Assembly (NCBI GenBank): GCA_947579605.1
Contig: OX388321.1
Span: forward strand, 15,243,614-15,307,613
Origin: Athripsodes cinereus
Lineage: Eukaryota > Arthropoda > Insecta > Trichoptera > Leptoceridae
Direction: 5' to 3'
DNA: 64,000 bases
The notes under the pieces: model-generated
Database searches by the model: none
What the model was told of the DNA's origin: nothing
The model's input: the letters and a program-made list of their open reading frames with translations, nothing else
Shown here: positions 43,766-53,192 of the stretch, piece after piece
Layout of the letters: every line of letters starts with the position of its first letter
Numbering within the stretch: the first letter of the stretch is position 1
Program-made: the position numbers and the translations under genes

Positions 43766-45147
43766 ATCAAATCTCTATATTTATTGCTTAAAATTAATTA
43801 TTTTGATTCTACATTATCATACATTATAGCAATATTATAACCTGAAGTAGTTTCAGCTCACTAACAATTGGTTCAAGTTCAACATTCGTTTCTAAGTAGT
43901 CAGTTCATCATTAAAATAATCTAGTCTTATTTACAAAAAGACTATTAGATGCTTTGACCTATGACATGTGAAGGTTGTAGGTATTTACATCGTTGGCAAA
44001 TTTCAACGAGTTTGGATACAAAACGTTGTAGGTACCATTTTCACCCTTTTTGAGATCATATTTTATCTACATGATTTTGTGATGAAAAAATAATCAAATT
44101 TCGTTAGAACACAATATGTTCTAAACGAGTTACACACTTCTTTGATATAATCTGTAAATTTTTTAATAACAAATCGGTCATTTTTCAAGGGCAATTGCAC
44201 TAAGTTTAACAATTTATGTAATTTTGTGAATAAAATATTATTGGTATTATTCTGTTATATCATAGAAGCTTGATAATTGTAAAAAATATCTATATGTACA
44301 CTTTTTGTTGCAGTTAAAAACAAATTATTATTGTAGAGTTATAAAAAAATAATATCGTCATTTTAAGATTCATATTTTATTACCATATCAATGTTGTTTT
44401 TGAGTTATTTTCCGACATAGAAAATATTTATATGCCGTAAATGGGTGCAATGGATAAACAAGTCAACCTTTTTGTAGACAGTTTATATTAACAGTTTAAA
44501 AAAATATTAAGAAATGGATCTAGTGCATTTTGAAATAAAATAATAATTTGGGTTCGAACTGTGTAATTACCTAGGAAACGAAGATGGCAATCTATACAAT
44601 TTTCACAGTGATTGGACGTCAGACAAAAGAAAAACCTTTAGTTTATCCACGTTTTGCAAAATCATGTATACATACAACAGTGAATATCATACGATCCCTT
44701 TTAATATAGTTAAACTTTTGATGAATAGAAGATAACTCTTTCTATCATGCACATTTAGTTTTATAAAAAAAACCCTTCATATTTTCTTTGTCTTACTTAT
44801 TCCTTCAATCTACCGTAGCTTACTTTCTTTTCATGTCTGTTTTAGATCTTTCTTCTCCAATAGTGGCGATAAACATCGATTTGTCGTTTCTTAGAATCAG
44901 ATCTTCAGGACTCCAGCCATGGGTCCCATCAGTGGATATATTAGTAGGTGGCCATTGCCTATAATGCGTCGCGTTCTTGCTGTCCGTTCTCTGTAAACAG
45001 GTCTTCCCATCGATAGACTTTTCTTTACTTTAATTTTAGGTACCTATATTATAATGTAACTAAGTAATTATTTCTAAATTATATCTACGAACGTTCTCAC
45101 TCACCATGGGTTTATATACCCATAAATAATTTACTATTAGTACTATC
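43766..45147. other. AT-rich sequence, one possible old coding remnant
   Basis: The part 44815-45010 is GC-richer (CCATGGGTCCCATCAGTGGA and GTAGGTGGCCATTGCC). The minus strand could read GHLLIYPLMGPMAG, but I cannot place it in a family. The rest is AT-rich. Confidence 0.35.
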
Positions 45148-45280
45148 CCATCACGGCGTATCCCACAAGTGAAGTAGCCAGCAGACGACCCGCACGCAAT
45201 AAACATGAAAACTGTCCTTTCTGTGCTAATAAAAAATATTACATTCAGGATGGACGACAAATCACATACCTGAATTAATG
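45148..45280 (-). repeat. Interspersed repeat R3 (minus)
   Basis: CCATCACGGCGTATCCCACA, AGTGAAGTAGCCAGCAGACG, then ACTGTCCTTTCTGTGC and TTCAGGATGGACGACAAATC. All R3 landmarks are present in inverted order relative to 3083-3225. Confidence 0.7.
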
Positions 45281-46142
45281 GTGTAAAATATATAAATTTT
45301 ATAACAACATGCTTTTTACAGGAAACTTAATACTATGAAAAATAATCATTTTAATTTAAATATCCAAAAATCTAAATTTTCAATTTATATAAAGAATAAC
45401 TTAATTAAAATTACGTAACAAATGCCATATGGTATCATGTTAACATCCTGAAAATCATCTTCCACAATACACTGTTCCTAAATTTGTATGCTTATGATGT
45501 CAAAACATTAGGAATGGTAAGGGGAGATACTACTTAAAAAGTACTTATATCTGTTCACTGTGTCAGTGTAATGAAAAATATTATTTAAAACATAAGCAAT
45601 TACAGAGTAATTAAACACTGTGATACAACAGGTAGATAGTTACGTTACATGATGAAAAACAAAATGAAAAACTCATAGGTTCTAATTTACAAATTTAATG
45701 CTTTTTACTCACAAATTATCAACTTGTGAAACTAGTCCCTAAATCACAATAAAATACTAGTACACAGATAGTTTCAAAATTAAATTTCCAATAGAATCTA
45801 CGTAGTCAGTAGGTAAGTTCATTATTTTGAAGAGCTTATCTTTATGCGTGTGAATATTGTCAATGGTCAGGGGTATTAAAGTCATTTTAAAAGAACGGAT
45901 CGTTAGTTTTAATGCGTTGATCAACCCTGATAAAGGCTATCAGTGGACAAGGGTGTGACTGTTTGAGAAGAATTAAATTGAGAGTACGTTATTTGTGGCA
46001 AACTTGAGATATATTATAAATACATGCATCCATAGTATTAATTATAGTTTTATTTTCATCTTATGCCACGATTTATATAATTTAAATGTTTTATATTACC
46101 TACACAGTACAATTTAATTCTCTCCCTGGAATTAATAATAAT
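45281..46142. other. AT-rich sequence with a small family A scrap
   Basis: A scrap of family A (TTCCACAATACACTGTTCCT with GGAATGGTAAGGGGAG) lies at about 45459-45525 on the plus strand. Nothing else was recognised. Confidence 0.4.
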
Positions 46143-46154
46143 AATAATTAAAAG

Positions 46155-46445
46155 TTAATAATTCAAGAGTTTATGTGTTTACGCTGTGGAAATCCATTTT
46201 TAATTTTAATAAATAGAATATAAAAATATATTATTGAGCACTGTTTAATCTCCACTATGTTAGGTTAAATACCGAACGTTTTCGCCTATACTTGTAGGCA
46301 TCTTCAGGGAAACTGAGAGAAGGGAACTCAGTTTCCCTGAAGATGCCTACAAGTATAGGCGAAAACGTTCGGTATTTAACCTAACATAGTGGAGATTAAA
46401 CAGTGCTCAATAATATATTTTTATATTTTATTTATTAAAATTAAA
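46155..46445 (-). mobile_element. Penelope-like fold-back, 291 bp, near-perfect arms
   Basis: A perfect 12 bp TSD, AATAATTAAAAG, is at 46143-46154 and 46446-46457. The arms (about 46197-46317 and 46327-46447, 121 bp) differ at one base I can see. The loop is 9 nt. The 42 bp tail is on the left (46155-46196) and reads on the minus strand TTTCCACAGCGTAAACACAT. The arms share GAGCACTGTTTAATCTCCAC and ACCGAACGTTTTCGCC. A transcript would form an almost perfect 120 bp hairpin with no coding content, a good Dicer substrate in principle. Confidence 0.9.
46331..46375 (+). ncRNA. Hammerhead-like core, weak stem I
   Basis: CUGAAGA (46337-46343), U, stem II GCCUA/UAGGC with a 6 nt loop (46345-46360), GAAA (46361-46364), palindromic ACGU (46365-46368) and UC (46369-46370). 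All core bases are present. Stem I is poor: UUUCC upstream and GGUAU downstream give only two solid pairs plus one isolated pair. The mirror copy is on the minus strand at 46274-46307. Confidence 0.6.
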
Positions 46446-46499
46446 AATAATTAAAAGCTTTCTTGCATATAAAAACAATATTAGGAAAAACATGATCAA

Positions 46500-46545
46500 A
46501 TAAATTTGTGCAGTGGGCGAGCTTATCGCAGAAGCGCGATGAATT
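46500..46545 (-). repeat. R4-like fragment
   Basis: The words AATTTGTGCAGTGGGCGAGC and TTATCGCAGAAGCGCGAT match 9480-9535. Only this 46 bp core remains. Confidence 0.5.
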
Positions 46546-46600
46546 CCCGAAATAAAATAAGTTTCTTGGTAGGTACCTATAGAAGAGACAATTTGTATGT

Positions 46601-46833
46601 ATGTAAATAATTTTTAAAATGAAACACGATTTATAGTTATTCCTCTACAGACTTTATTTATTTATGCGTTGAGGTTAATGCTAAGACTTTACTTTTGCCT
46701 GACGATGAGAGCGGAAGCTTTGAAAACCGGATCGCAAAAATTAATAAAGTCAATAGTGGAATAACTATATATTGTGTTTCATTTTAAAAATTATCAATAT
46801 GAATATCCACCAAGAACCGTTGGTCGATAAATT
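46601..46833 (+). mobile_element. Penelope-like fold-back, 233 bp
   Basis: A perfect 11 bp TSD, AATTTGTATGT, is at 46590-46600 and 46834-46844. Arms lie at about 46607-46658 and 46743-46793 (shared TAATTTTTAAAATGAAACAC and TATAGTTATTCC). The 40 bp tail (46794-46833) contains ATCCACCAAGAACCGTTGGT, which is the tail of the subfamily copy at 30985-31193 in inverse orientation. It lies only 143 bp from the right TSD of 46155-46445. Confidence 0.85.
46693..46739 (+). ncRNA. Hammerhead ribozyme core with GGAA tetraloop
   Basis: Stem I UUUUGC (46693-46698), CUGACGA (46699-46705), then UG, stem II AGAGC/GCUUU closed by a GGAA tetraloop (46708-46721), GAAA (46722-46725), stem III ACCGGA with palindromic CCGG (46726-46731), UC (46732-46733), and GCAAAA (46734-46739) pairing fully with UUUUGC. 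All conserved bases are present. This is one of the cleanest cores in the window. Confidence 0.8.
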
Positions 46834-46844
46834 AATTTGTATGT

Positions 46845-47596
46845 TCATTATTCACAGAGAGTCTACTACCTACTCAAAAGAGTAGGTACTATTAGATATT
46901 TGAGGTGGAAAAAAACACGTTTACCTGATCACTCGTAAACGAGTGGATGGCCTTTAAAGATAGAATAGAATAGAAACACTAGTTTATTTTGTTTTTTTTT
47001 TAGTTCTTATTGAACTCTTTCTCTAATAATGCTGCAAGGTGAAAAGGCCAAACTGATATATTTAATAAGAGCTGTTGGGTATTATTATTTGTTTATTTAT
47101 TTTCAAAATGACAGAATATTTTTTGTTTTCAAGGACCTTGTTTATTTTTTTGTTTAAAATAAATGAAATTTTTTAAATACTTCAAAGAATTGTCAAAACA
47201 AAGGATGATGAAACGAGTATTTATTTTGACTCCACTGTACATAACTTTGAGATAGAAAATTAGAAATATTTAAATTTCAAAACATTTGCAGCGGTAATAT
47301 AAATTTTAATTAAAATACTTCCGGGAATTTTAATCCCAATTAAAAGACTCTCTTTCTGCCGCTACTTGACAATCTGTTGTTTTTAAACACCGGTGCCTTG
47401 TATTACTTCTGTATTCCTGGAAGACTGGATACCTAGATTCCAGCAAATTGTATAAAGATGAAATTGTCAAAGTGATTTCGGCATTACTTTACCCCTTCAC
47501 GACGTAAGTACATAATAAAGTGTTTGATATTTCGTAAAATAAATATTCGTTACTACCACAGAATAAAATATTAAACTTAAAATAAAATATTTTTAT
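46845..47596. other. AT-rich sequence, nothing recognised
   Basis: A CTGATCACTCGTAAACGAGT palindromic word at 46926-46945 is the only oddity. It is not followed by a hammerhead stem II or GAAA. Confidence 0.4.
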
Positions 47597-47670
47597 TCAT
47601 CATCATTATCACCCACAACGCTCCTTTCGGGAGAGCAGGGCAGCAACCAGCCCGCTCCATTCAGTCAATG
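47597..47670 (-). mobile_element. Family A, short 3' fragment (minus)
   Basis: CATCATCATTATCACCCACA, CGCTCCTTTCGGGAGAGCAG and CCGCTCCATTCAG match the last 70 bp of family A on the minus strand, tail first. The copy is severely truncated. Confidence 0.75.
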
Positions 47671-48436
47671 GCATCAGTTTGCTGAAATGGGGAACTTTCA
47701 CAAAAAAAAAATCAGCTCAAAAATAGTATAGAAAATTTGAAAAAAATCGTGCTTTTTTATATTTTTAAATGTGCATTTTTAAGACTTTAATCACCATTTA
47801 AAAAAGCAATTTTCGCACTTCGGTGCAAATAGGTCCACCCATGGCGGAACAGTGTGTGACGTCACCAGCCGCAATAGACAGTATCTACTAAGAGTGATGT
47901 GTGCCTATTCAACATAGCGCCTACCAACGTCATGACGGGCTAATTAAATAACACGATGTTTAATATTTGACAGTAAATATGGATTTTAAAATGAAAATAA
48001 TGATGAATAGTTTCATTTTATCGTTTCTTATTAGGATATTCGTGATCAGCGTATATTCATTCATATAAATTGATAACATTTATTCATATTCTTCACACAT
48101 GCATGTTCCCCATTGATCAAGATCTATATACAATCAAGTAGGTAACAAAAGTGCATTGTAGAATACTCGTTTAAAAACGATCAAAATTTAAATAGAGAAT
48201 TTAAAACGTAATATAAGAATAATATTTTTTACTTGGGAAGTTCCTATACTTTCCGTTGACCTTAAAGGGTTAAACACATGCTGCGAATATAATATTAAAT
48301 TTTCCATACAACATACAATAAACTGAATACAGATAAAAATATGTAAATAAAAATGTAAGAATATCAAAAACACTTTATGCGTATGAAATACAAAATATCA
48401 AACTATGTATATGCAAGCGCTAGATAAGATAGTTTA
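47671..48436. other. AT-rich sequence with one GC-richer patch
   Basis: The patch 47840-47945 is less AT-rich (CCACCCATGGCGGAACAGTG and TGACGTCA). TGACGTCA is the CRE palindrome, but nothing nearby marks a promoter. The patch may be part of an unrecognised repeat. Confidence 0.35.
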
Positions 48437-48561
48437 ATGGCCAGTTTCAATAATCTATCTATGCGCTACTGTCAATTGAAATCTGTGTTATATATTTTAT
48501 AAAATAGATTTCAATCGACAGTCATGGATAGGTATACCTATAGGTTATTGAAACCGGCCAT
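48437..48561. mobile_element. Palindromic MITE-like element, 125 bp
   Basis: Terminal inverted repeats ATGGCCAGTTTCAATAA and ATGGCCGGTTTCAATAA (read inward from the right) continue with mismatches into TGTCAATTGAAATCT. TA dinucleotides flank both ends (48435-48436 and 48562-48563), compatible with Tc1/mariner-type target duplication. There is no coding content. Confidence 0.7.
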
Positions 48562-48563
48562 TA

Positions 48564-49191
48564 GAAGTTGTTGCACTGCACTGGTTCCACTTTAGGTAGG
48601 TACATGTAACAAATATTTAAGTATAGAATTTTAAAGGTTGCGATGCTATTTTCTTAAAAAAAAGCTAACATATCTAATAAAGGTCATTGAAAATTAACAA
48701 AATATTTTTTCTTAAAGCGAATCAATATTAATATACTAAACTTAACAAATTAAAATATTTCTTATCTTACAATATCTTTTATAGATTTTTATAGACTGCT
48801 GAAAAGGACGTTGTCCTTTTTATAACTGGTTTTTTTATTTGTAAAATTTAAATAAAACGGAGAAGAATTTACCAAATAACGATCGTCTATAAAAGTACAC
48901 TGAGCTAGGACATTAGAGAAGTGGTACAAGTTTTATTATTGTTCTACTACTTCCAAAAAAAAATTCCCCGCAAAATTTCGTGCTGTTAGTATTGTGTGGA
49001 GATGTTTTTAGAACCATTTTCACATTTTATGGAGAAACAAAAATGTTGTTTTTTCAAGGACTGTCTGTGGGATATGCCGTGATGGTAGGTATATAACATA
49101 TTACAGTTGGTACATAATATTATTATTGTTGGTCAAAGGATTCAGTTACATTTATTTATTTCGTTCTCTTATGCAATAATATAAACCAATG
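48564..49191. other. AT-rich sequence, nothing recognised
   Basis: A scrap of R3 (GTGGGATATGCCGTGATGGT) is at 49068-49087. No other feature was seen. Confidence 0.4.
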
Positions 49192-49310
49192 ACAATTTAC
49201 ACAAATTGGGCTAGTCCCAAATTGAACTAATGAATCTTGTATTTTGGGTAACGATACACATATAAAATGCATCAAATACAACATATACATGCAATACATG
49301 TTTGAAATCC
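49192..49310 (-). repeat. SINE2 3' fragment (minus)
   Basis: ACACAAATTGGGCTAGTCCC, AATGAATCTTGTATTTTGGG and TAACGATACACATATAAAAT match the distal part of SINE2. The tRNA-like head is absent. Confidence 0.65.
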
Positions 49311-50274
49311 GTACAATTGTTTTTCACAATACATCGTTCATATGACCAAAATTTCCGAACATAAGGAATGTTGTTAGATAAAGTAAAAGCATGATTGTAA
49401 ACTAATTGGACTCATATTAAGTTTTTCCACAATATGGTGCATTTAATTATAGATTATTTATAATTCTACACTGTTTTCAAATAAATGGAATAAGTCATCT
49501 GAATTTTAATAAAAGATAACAGTTCGTACATAAAATGATTTCAATAGTGGAAGTTTATCGAATTGAACTATATATACAACTTTCAAAAAATTCAAGCCAT
49601 GTGATAAGCATGACACAGAGCATATACATATTATACATATGTATGTAAGTGTCGAAATTCTGGGTCGTGCACTCCTAGGAAGTTCACATATGTATGTATA
49701 TCATATACAACATACCCACCTAGTTCATACCTATTCAAATAGGTTGACTATCGGTGAGAGTGATCAATTGCAATGATTAATCTAGAGTGGTTCAAAATAT
49801 GATAGCAAGTCTACTTACTGGCTTCTTGTTAGTAGAATACTCTGGTATTTAATGAAAGGTAACTTACTACTAAATTTATTCTGGAATTTATCATAAAATT
49901 AATATAAATTGAAAAAGAGTAAATAAATAATAATAGTAAAAATATAAAATTTTGTTACAAAATATTAAATTGCGAAACATAATAACGTTTATTTACACAA
50001 AATTTAATTAAAATAAAATAATATTGTTTATATTGTAACTGGATAAATTTATGTCTCATCAGTAGATTGTTTGATGTAAAGCTAATTAATATACCTGGTT
50101 AACATTTAAACAAACAATAATAGTATATACATGCAACATTAAATAATTATACCTACTGTAGAAAAATAGGTATGTTATAATAATTTGTGCAATTTCAAAG
50201 GACTGATCACAAACACTCACCAAAAAAACGTTCGTCAAAGAACAAAAAACATTTTTTTTTTTCATAAATTACTA
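49311..50274. other. AT-rich sequence with a small family A scrap
   Basis: TTTTTCACAATACATCGTTC with ACATAAGGAATGTTGTTAG at about 49319-49385 resembles decayed family A on the plus strand. I see nothing else. Confidence 0.4.
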
Positions 50275-50372
50275 TACTATACCATCACGGCATATCCCAC
50301 AAATGGGGTAGCCAGCAGACCAGCTGCATGTAAGAAACATGCAAACTGTCCTCTTCGTGCCAATATAAAATC
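50275..50372 (-). repeat. Interspersed repeat R3 (minus)
   Basis: TACCATCACGGCATATCCCA, AAATGGGGTAGCCAGCAGAC and CTGTCCTCTTCGTGCCAATA are all R3 words in inverted order. It is the copy closest to 3083-3225. Confidence 0.75.
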
Positions 50373-50474
50373 AATAACAAAAATATAAATAAATAACAAT
50401 AAATAAATAAATCAATAACAATAATAAAAAAAATAACAAATCATAAATTAATAACAAAAAAATGTTTTTTTAAT

Positions 50475-50647
50475 AAAAAAGATATATCTGGGTATTTGTT
50501 ATAAACCCAAATACAACCTTATACACCTTTCACAGTAAGCTACTAAAGGCTTGTGTCGTGAAAGGGGAGTCTGCCGGCGCCTGGGATCGAACCACGGACC
50601 CGTTGTTCACGAGGCCGAGACTCTACCCCCAGGCTACCGACGAACTC
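50475..50647 (-). mobile_element. SINE1 (minus), near full length
   Basis: From the end AAAAAAGATATATCTGGGTA and body TACACCTTTCACAGTAAGC to the head CTACCGACGAAC. On the minus strand the B box is GGTTCGATCCC, exact to the consensus. It lies between two R3 copies in the same orientation, with about 100 bp of low-complexity ATAA sequence before it. Confidence 0.9.
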
Positions 50648-50656
50648 ATCTGTTTA

Positions 50657-50760
50657 TTCACATCATTACGACATCTCCCACAACCAGGATAGCAAGTAGA
50701 CAAAGTTACTGCGTGCAATGCAAGTCTTCTCTATGTCAATGAGGACATTCAGAATAAGTG
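50657..50760 (-). repeat. R3-like repeat (minus), diverged
   Basis: CATCATTACGACATCTCCCA, CAACCAGGATAGCAAGTAGA and GTCAATGAGGACATTCAGAA keep the R3 order with many changes. Confidence 0.55.
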
Positions 50761-50925
50761 GCGTTGAAAATGTTAAATTTACTATTATTATTTTATTCTT
50801 TTTGAACATCATCATACTCATAACAAAATCAGCAAAGCAGATTAAATAAAAAATAATGTGATGATGTGCAGTGGCGTGATTATCACTTTATAGTAATTTC
50901 TTTCATCTAATTTAATTAAAGATCT

Positions 50926-51095
50926 GTAAATTAAACATATACGAAACGTTGTCTTTTCTAAGCCTTACATGGTATAAGGCTCAGAAAAGACAACGTCACC
51001 TCATTTGGTAGTACCCCGGACGGAATTTGAGTAGTTTGGTGTGTTAAATTTACAAATGTGACCTCACACAATGGTTAATTGTAAAAAGAACATCG
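50926..51095 (+). mobile_element. Smallest Penelope-like fold-back, 170 bp
   Basis: A perfect 14 bp TSD, TTAATTAAAGATCT, is at 50912-50925 and 51096-51109. Terminal inversion is visible (GTAAATTAAACA left, GTAAATTTAACACA from the right). An internal hairpin, GACAACGT-type arms around TAAGCCTTACATGGTATAAG, lies at about 50946-50995. The 42 bp tail at 51054-51095 contains TCACACAATGGTTAATTG. GAAACGUUGUC is present, but no CUGANGA box precedes it, so I do not call a ribozyme. Confidence 0.75.
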
Positions 51096-51125
51096 TTAAT
51101 TAAAGATCTTTAACTTCTGAAATAG

Positions 51126-51390
51126 ATGAAAGACGATTTCCTGATTGGCCATGTTTTCAAATGTCCTATGATATGCGGATCAAATAGAGCATCATTTTCC
51201 GTCAACAGGGATCCGACGACATGTACATATGTACGTTCCTATTTCATAATACATCATTCCTACGACAATGACATCAGACAGATAGGAATGTTGTGGCGAG
51301 AGGTGATTTACTTAGCGCAAAGACGCTCTGGATTGAGGAGATTGGTCTCCCCTATACTCCCGGGAAGAGGGCTAAAGGTTGATTGAGTGA
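51126..51390 (+). mobile_element. Decayed family A fragment (plus)
   Basis: The 86-codon plus frame includes IGHVFKCP (from LGHVLRMP), SNRASFSV, IIHHSYDNDIRQIGMLWREV and LAQRRSGLRRLVSPILPGRG. These are family A landmarks in order, with many replacements. The GATGAT tail is gone. It starts only 16 bp after the TSD of the 50926-51095 fold-back. Confidence 0.75.
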
Positions 51391-52687
51391 GTTAGATTGA
51401 CATACCCATCTATTAAAATACTGCTTCTATACATTTTGTTAGTTTTATGCGATGAAAAACAAATTTCAGTACAGTGGGTGTTTTACTTCTTGTTGTTTCA
51501 TAATACGTAATATTCTAATATCTAATAATAATACTATTACAAGGAATTTAATATGAAGAATAAATTATTCAAATTGTTTAATATCCAAACATCGCGTGAT
51601 ATCAACCACTCCACTCTATGTTTGTACCTACATAATACACTCTGTAATAAGAACATTATAACGCCACACTTACTATACTTACTTACTCGACTTGATTATA
51701 TGTATGTAGTTATATTAAGTGTACTGTTTTTATACGAGTTTTGAACCCGATTTGCTTTGTAAAAAATCATAAAAATCACAAAAAATACTAAGTATAAGCT
51801 ATCGTCACTGTTTCCTTTCCTACCAAAGATATTAGGTATAAACCAAGAAAATTTTAATGAAAAAGATTTGTTCACCCACTTTATTGCAAGTTTTCAATTT
51901 TCTTACAAAAAGCGGGTACTGTTTTGTAAAACTCTACGTAGATAGGTATAAGATATACCTATATGGCTGTCAACCATGAGGTATTCCATGAATCATTAAT
52001 GTATTTGGTTTATTCTCCAAGATTGGACAAAATGTATATGTTTACAAACTCTTGGTATTGAAAAATTGTCCAGAAACATGCCTAAAGAATTAGATGTTGT
52101 ATGGAGTGTAGGCATTATTTGATTATGATGTGATATGTACACATTTGTGGACGGACTGAAATATTTATGAAAGGAATTTAATATTGAGCGCTTGTATATT
52201 GCTTAAACCTACCCTACTTTATGGTGTGTACGTATGTTTATAGATACAGATTACGCAAGTTCAAAGGGGACATTTTTTATTGAAGGAAAGATTCACACGA
52301 ATTTTTATGGATCATATTATACGGAAAGCAACATGTTTCAAAATACATCTCTGAAAGTAGGTGAGCTTTTATTGAAATGTTTAATAATAAACAGCGATTT
52401 TTAATTGATTACTTAAGTAGTTGATGAGCTATAAGATTTTTCTTAGAAAACTTTATTAGAAAATCCTTTGGAGTAAATCAATGCTTTGTGATGGGATGAG
52501 CCAAGCAAAAAAAGAAACCTCTACTGGTATATAAGTTTAACTTGATACTACCATACAAGGCAATGACAACGTTATCTTATTTGGTAGCTACTTGTTTGTA
52601 CTTGTTTGTGTAATTTGAAGCAACGAATCACACAGTTCATTCATAAAAATAAAATTTCCAATTTGTAAAATAAGATCTATTTTGGAC
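51391..52687. other. AT-rich sequence, nothing recognised
   Basis: No motif-bearing frame, hairpin or repeat was found. Confidence 0.4.
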
Positions 52688-52934
52688 TAAAAATATATCT
52701 CACTTATTTTAGAGGCATTAATTTTGTAACAATTTCTAGACATTTTTAAATAAAATATTAAAACTTGAATTACTATTTTTATTTGTTACATTAATTTAAA
52801 ACACGCTATCGCGATTTCAGTACACTTGCACAATTGACGAGCTTTTCAAGACTGTGTTTAAAAGTGCAACTGCACTGAAATCGCGATAGCGTATTTTAAA
52901 TTAATGTAACAAATTAATAAACATAGTAATTCAA

Positions 52935-53192
52935 TTAATATTAAAATGATAGAGTTAAACACTGTTACTTTCACTTGTATAAATTTTTATTTTGGCAGAG
53001 GCCTTTCGGACTTAGTCCATCGTCAGTGCCGTCAACTTAGAAACTAAAACAAAATACAGACTTAGTCTAAGTCCGAAAGGCCTCTGCCAAAATAAAAATT
53101 TATACAAGTGAAAGTAACAGTGTTGAACTCTATCATTTTAATATTAATAAAAATGAACTTTCATAAGGTTACCACCGAAAAAATATAATACT
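52935..53192 (+). mobile_element. Penelope-like fold-back nested in another, 258 bp
   Basis: A perfect 13 bp TSD, CATAGTAATTCAA, is at 52922-52934 and 53193-53205, both inside the arm of the host fold-back 52700-53227. Its arms are 52934-53017 and 53065-53148 (shared TTAATATTAAAATGAT, AACACTGTTACTTTCACTTG and GGCAGAGGCCTTTCGGACTT). The 44 bp tail at 53149-53192 contains CTTTCATAAGGTTACCACCG. The nesting, with a TSD cut from the older element, is direct proof that these fold-backs insert as units. Confidence 0.92.
52994..53030 (-). ncRNA. Hammerhead ribozyme core
   Basis: On the minus strand: stem I GGCA (53030-53027), CUGACGA (53026-53020), U, stem II GGAC/GUCC with UAA loop (53018-53008), GAAA (53007-53004), palindromic GGCC (53003-53000), UC (52999-52998), then UGCC (52997-52994) pairing with GGCA. 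Every conserved core base is present. The right arm has lost CUGACGA, so only one strand carries the core. Confidence 0.85.

Noticed and set aside
40909..46946. CTCGTTAACGAGTGATCAG words (40909 and inverted near 46926) as hammerhead parts
   Set aside because: CTGATCA is followed by a palindrome, but there is no GAAA and no stem I partner. They are probably copies of some other small repeat.
47870..47880. TGACGTCA palindrome as a regulatory CRE site
   Set aside because: A single 8 bp match with no promoter, gene or repeat context nearby.
52821..52896. GAAA-UCGCGA-UA in the arms of the 52700-53227 fold-back as a hammerhead
   Set aside because: No CUGANGA box in register. UUGACGA upstream is too far away and stem I does not pair.
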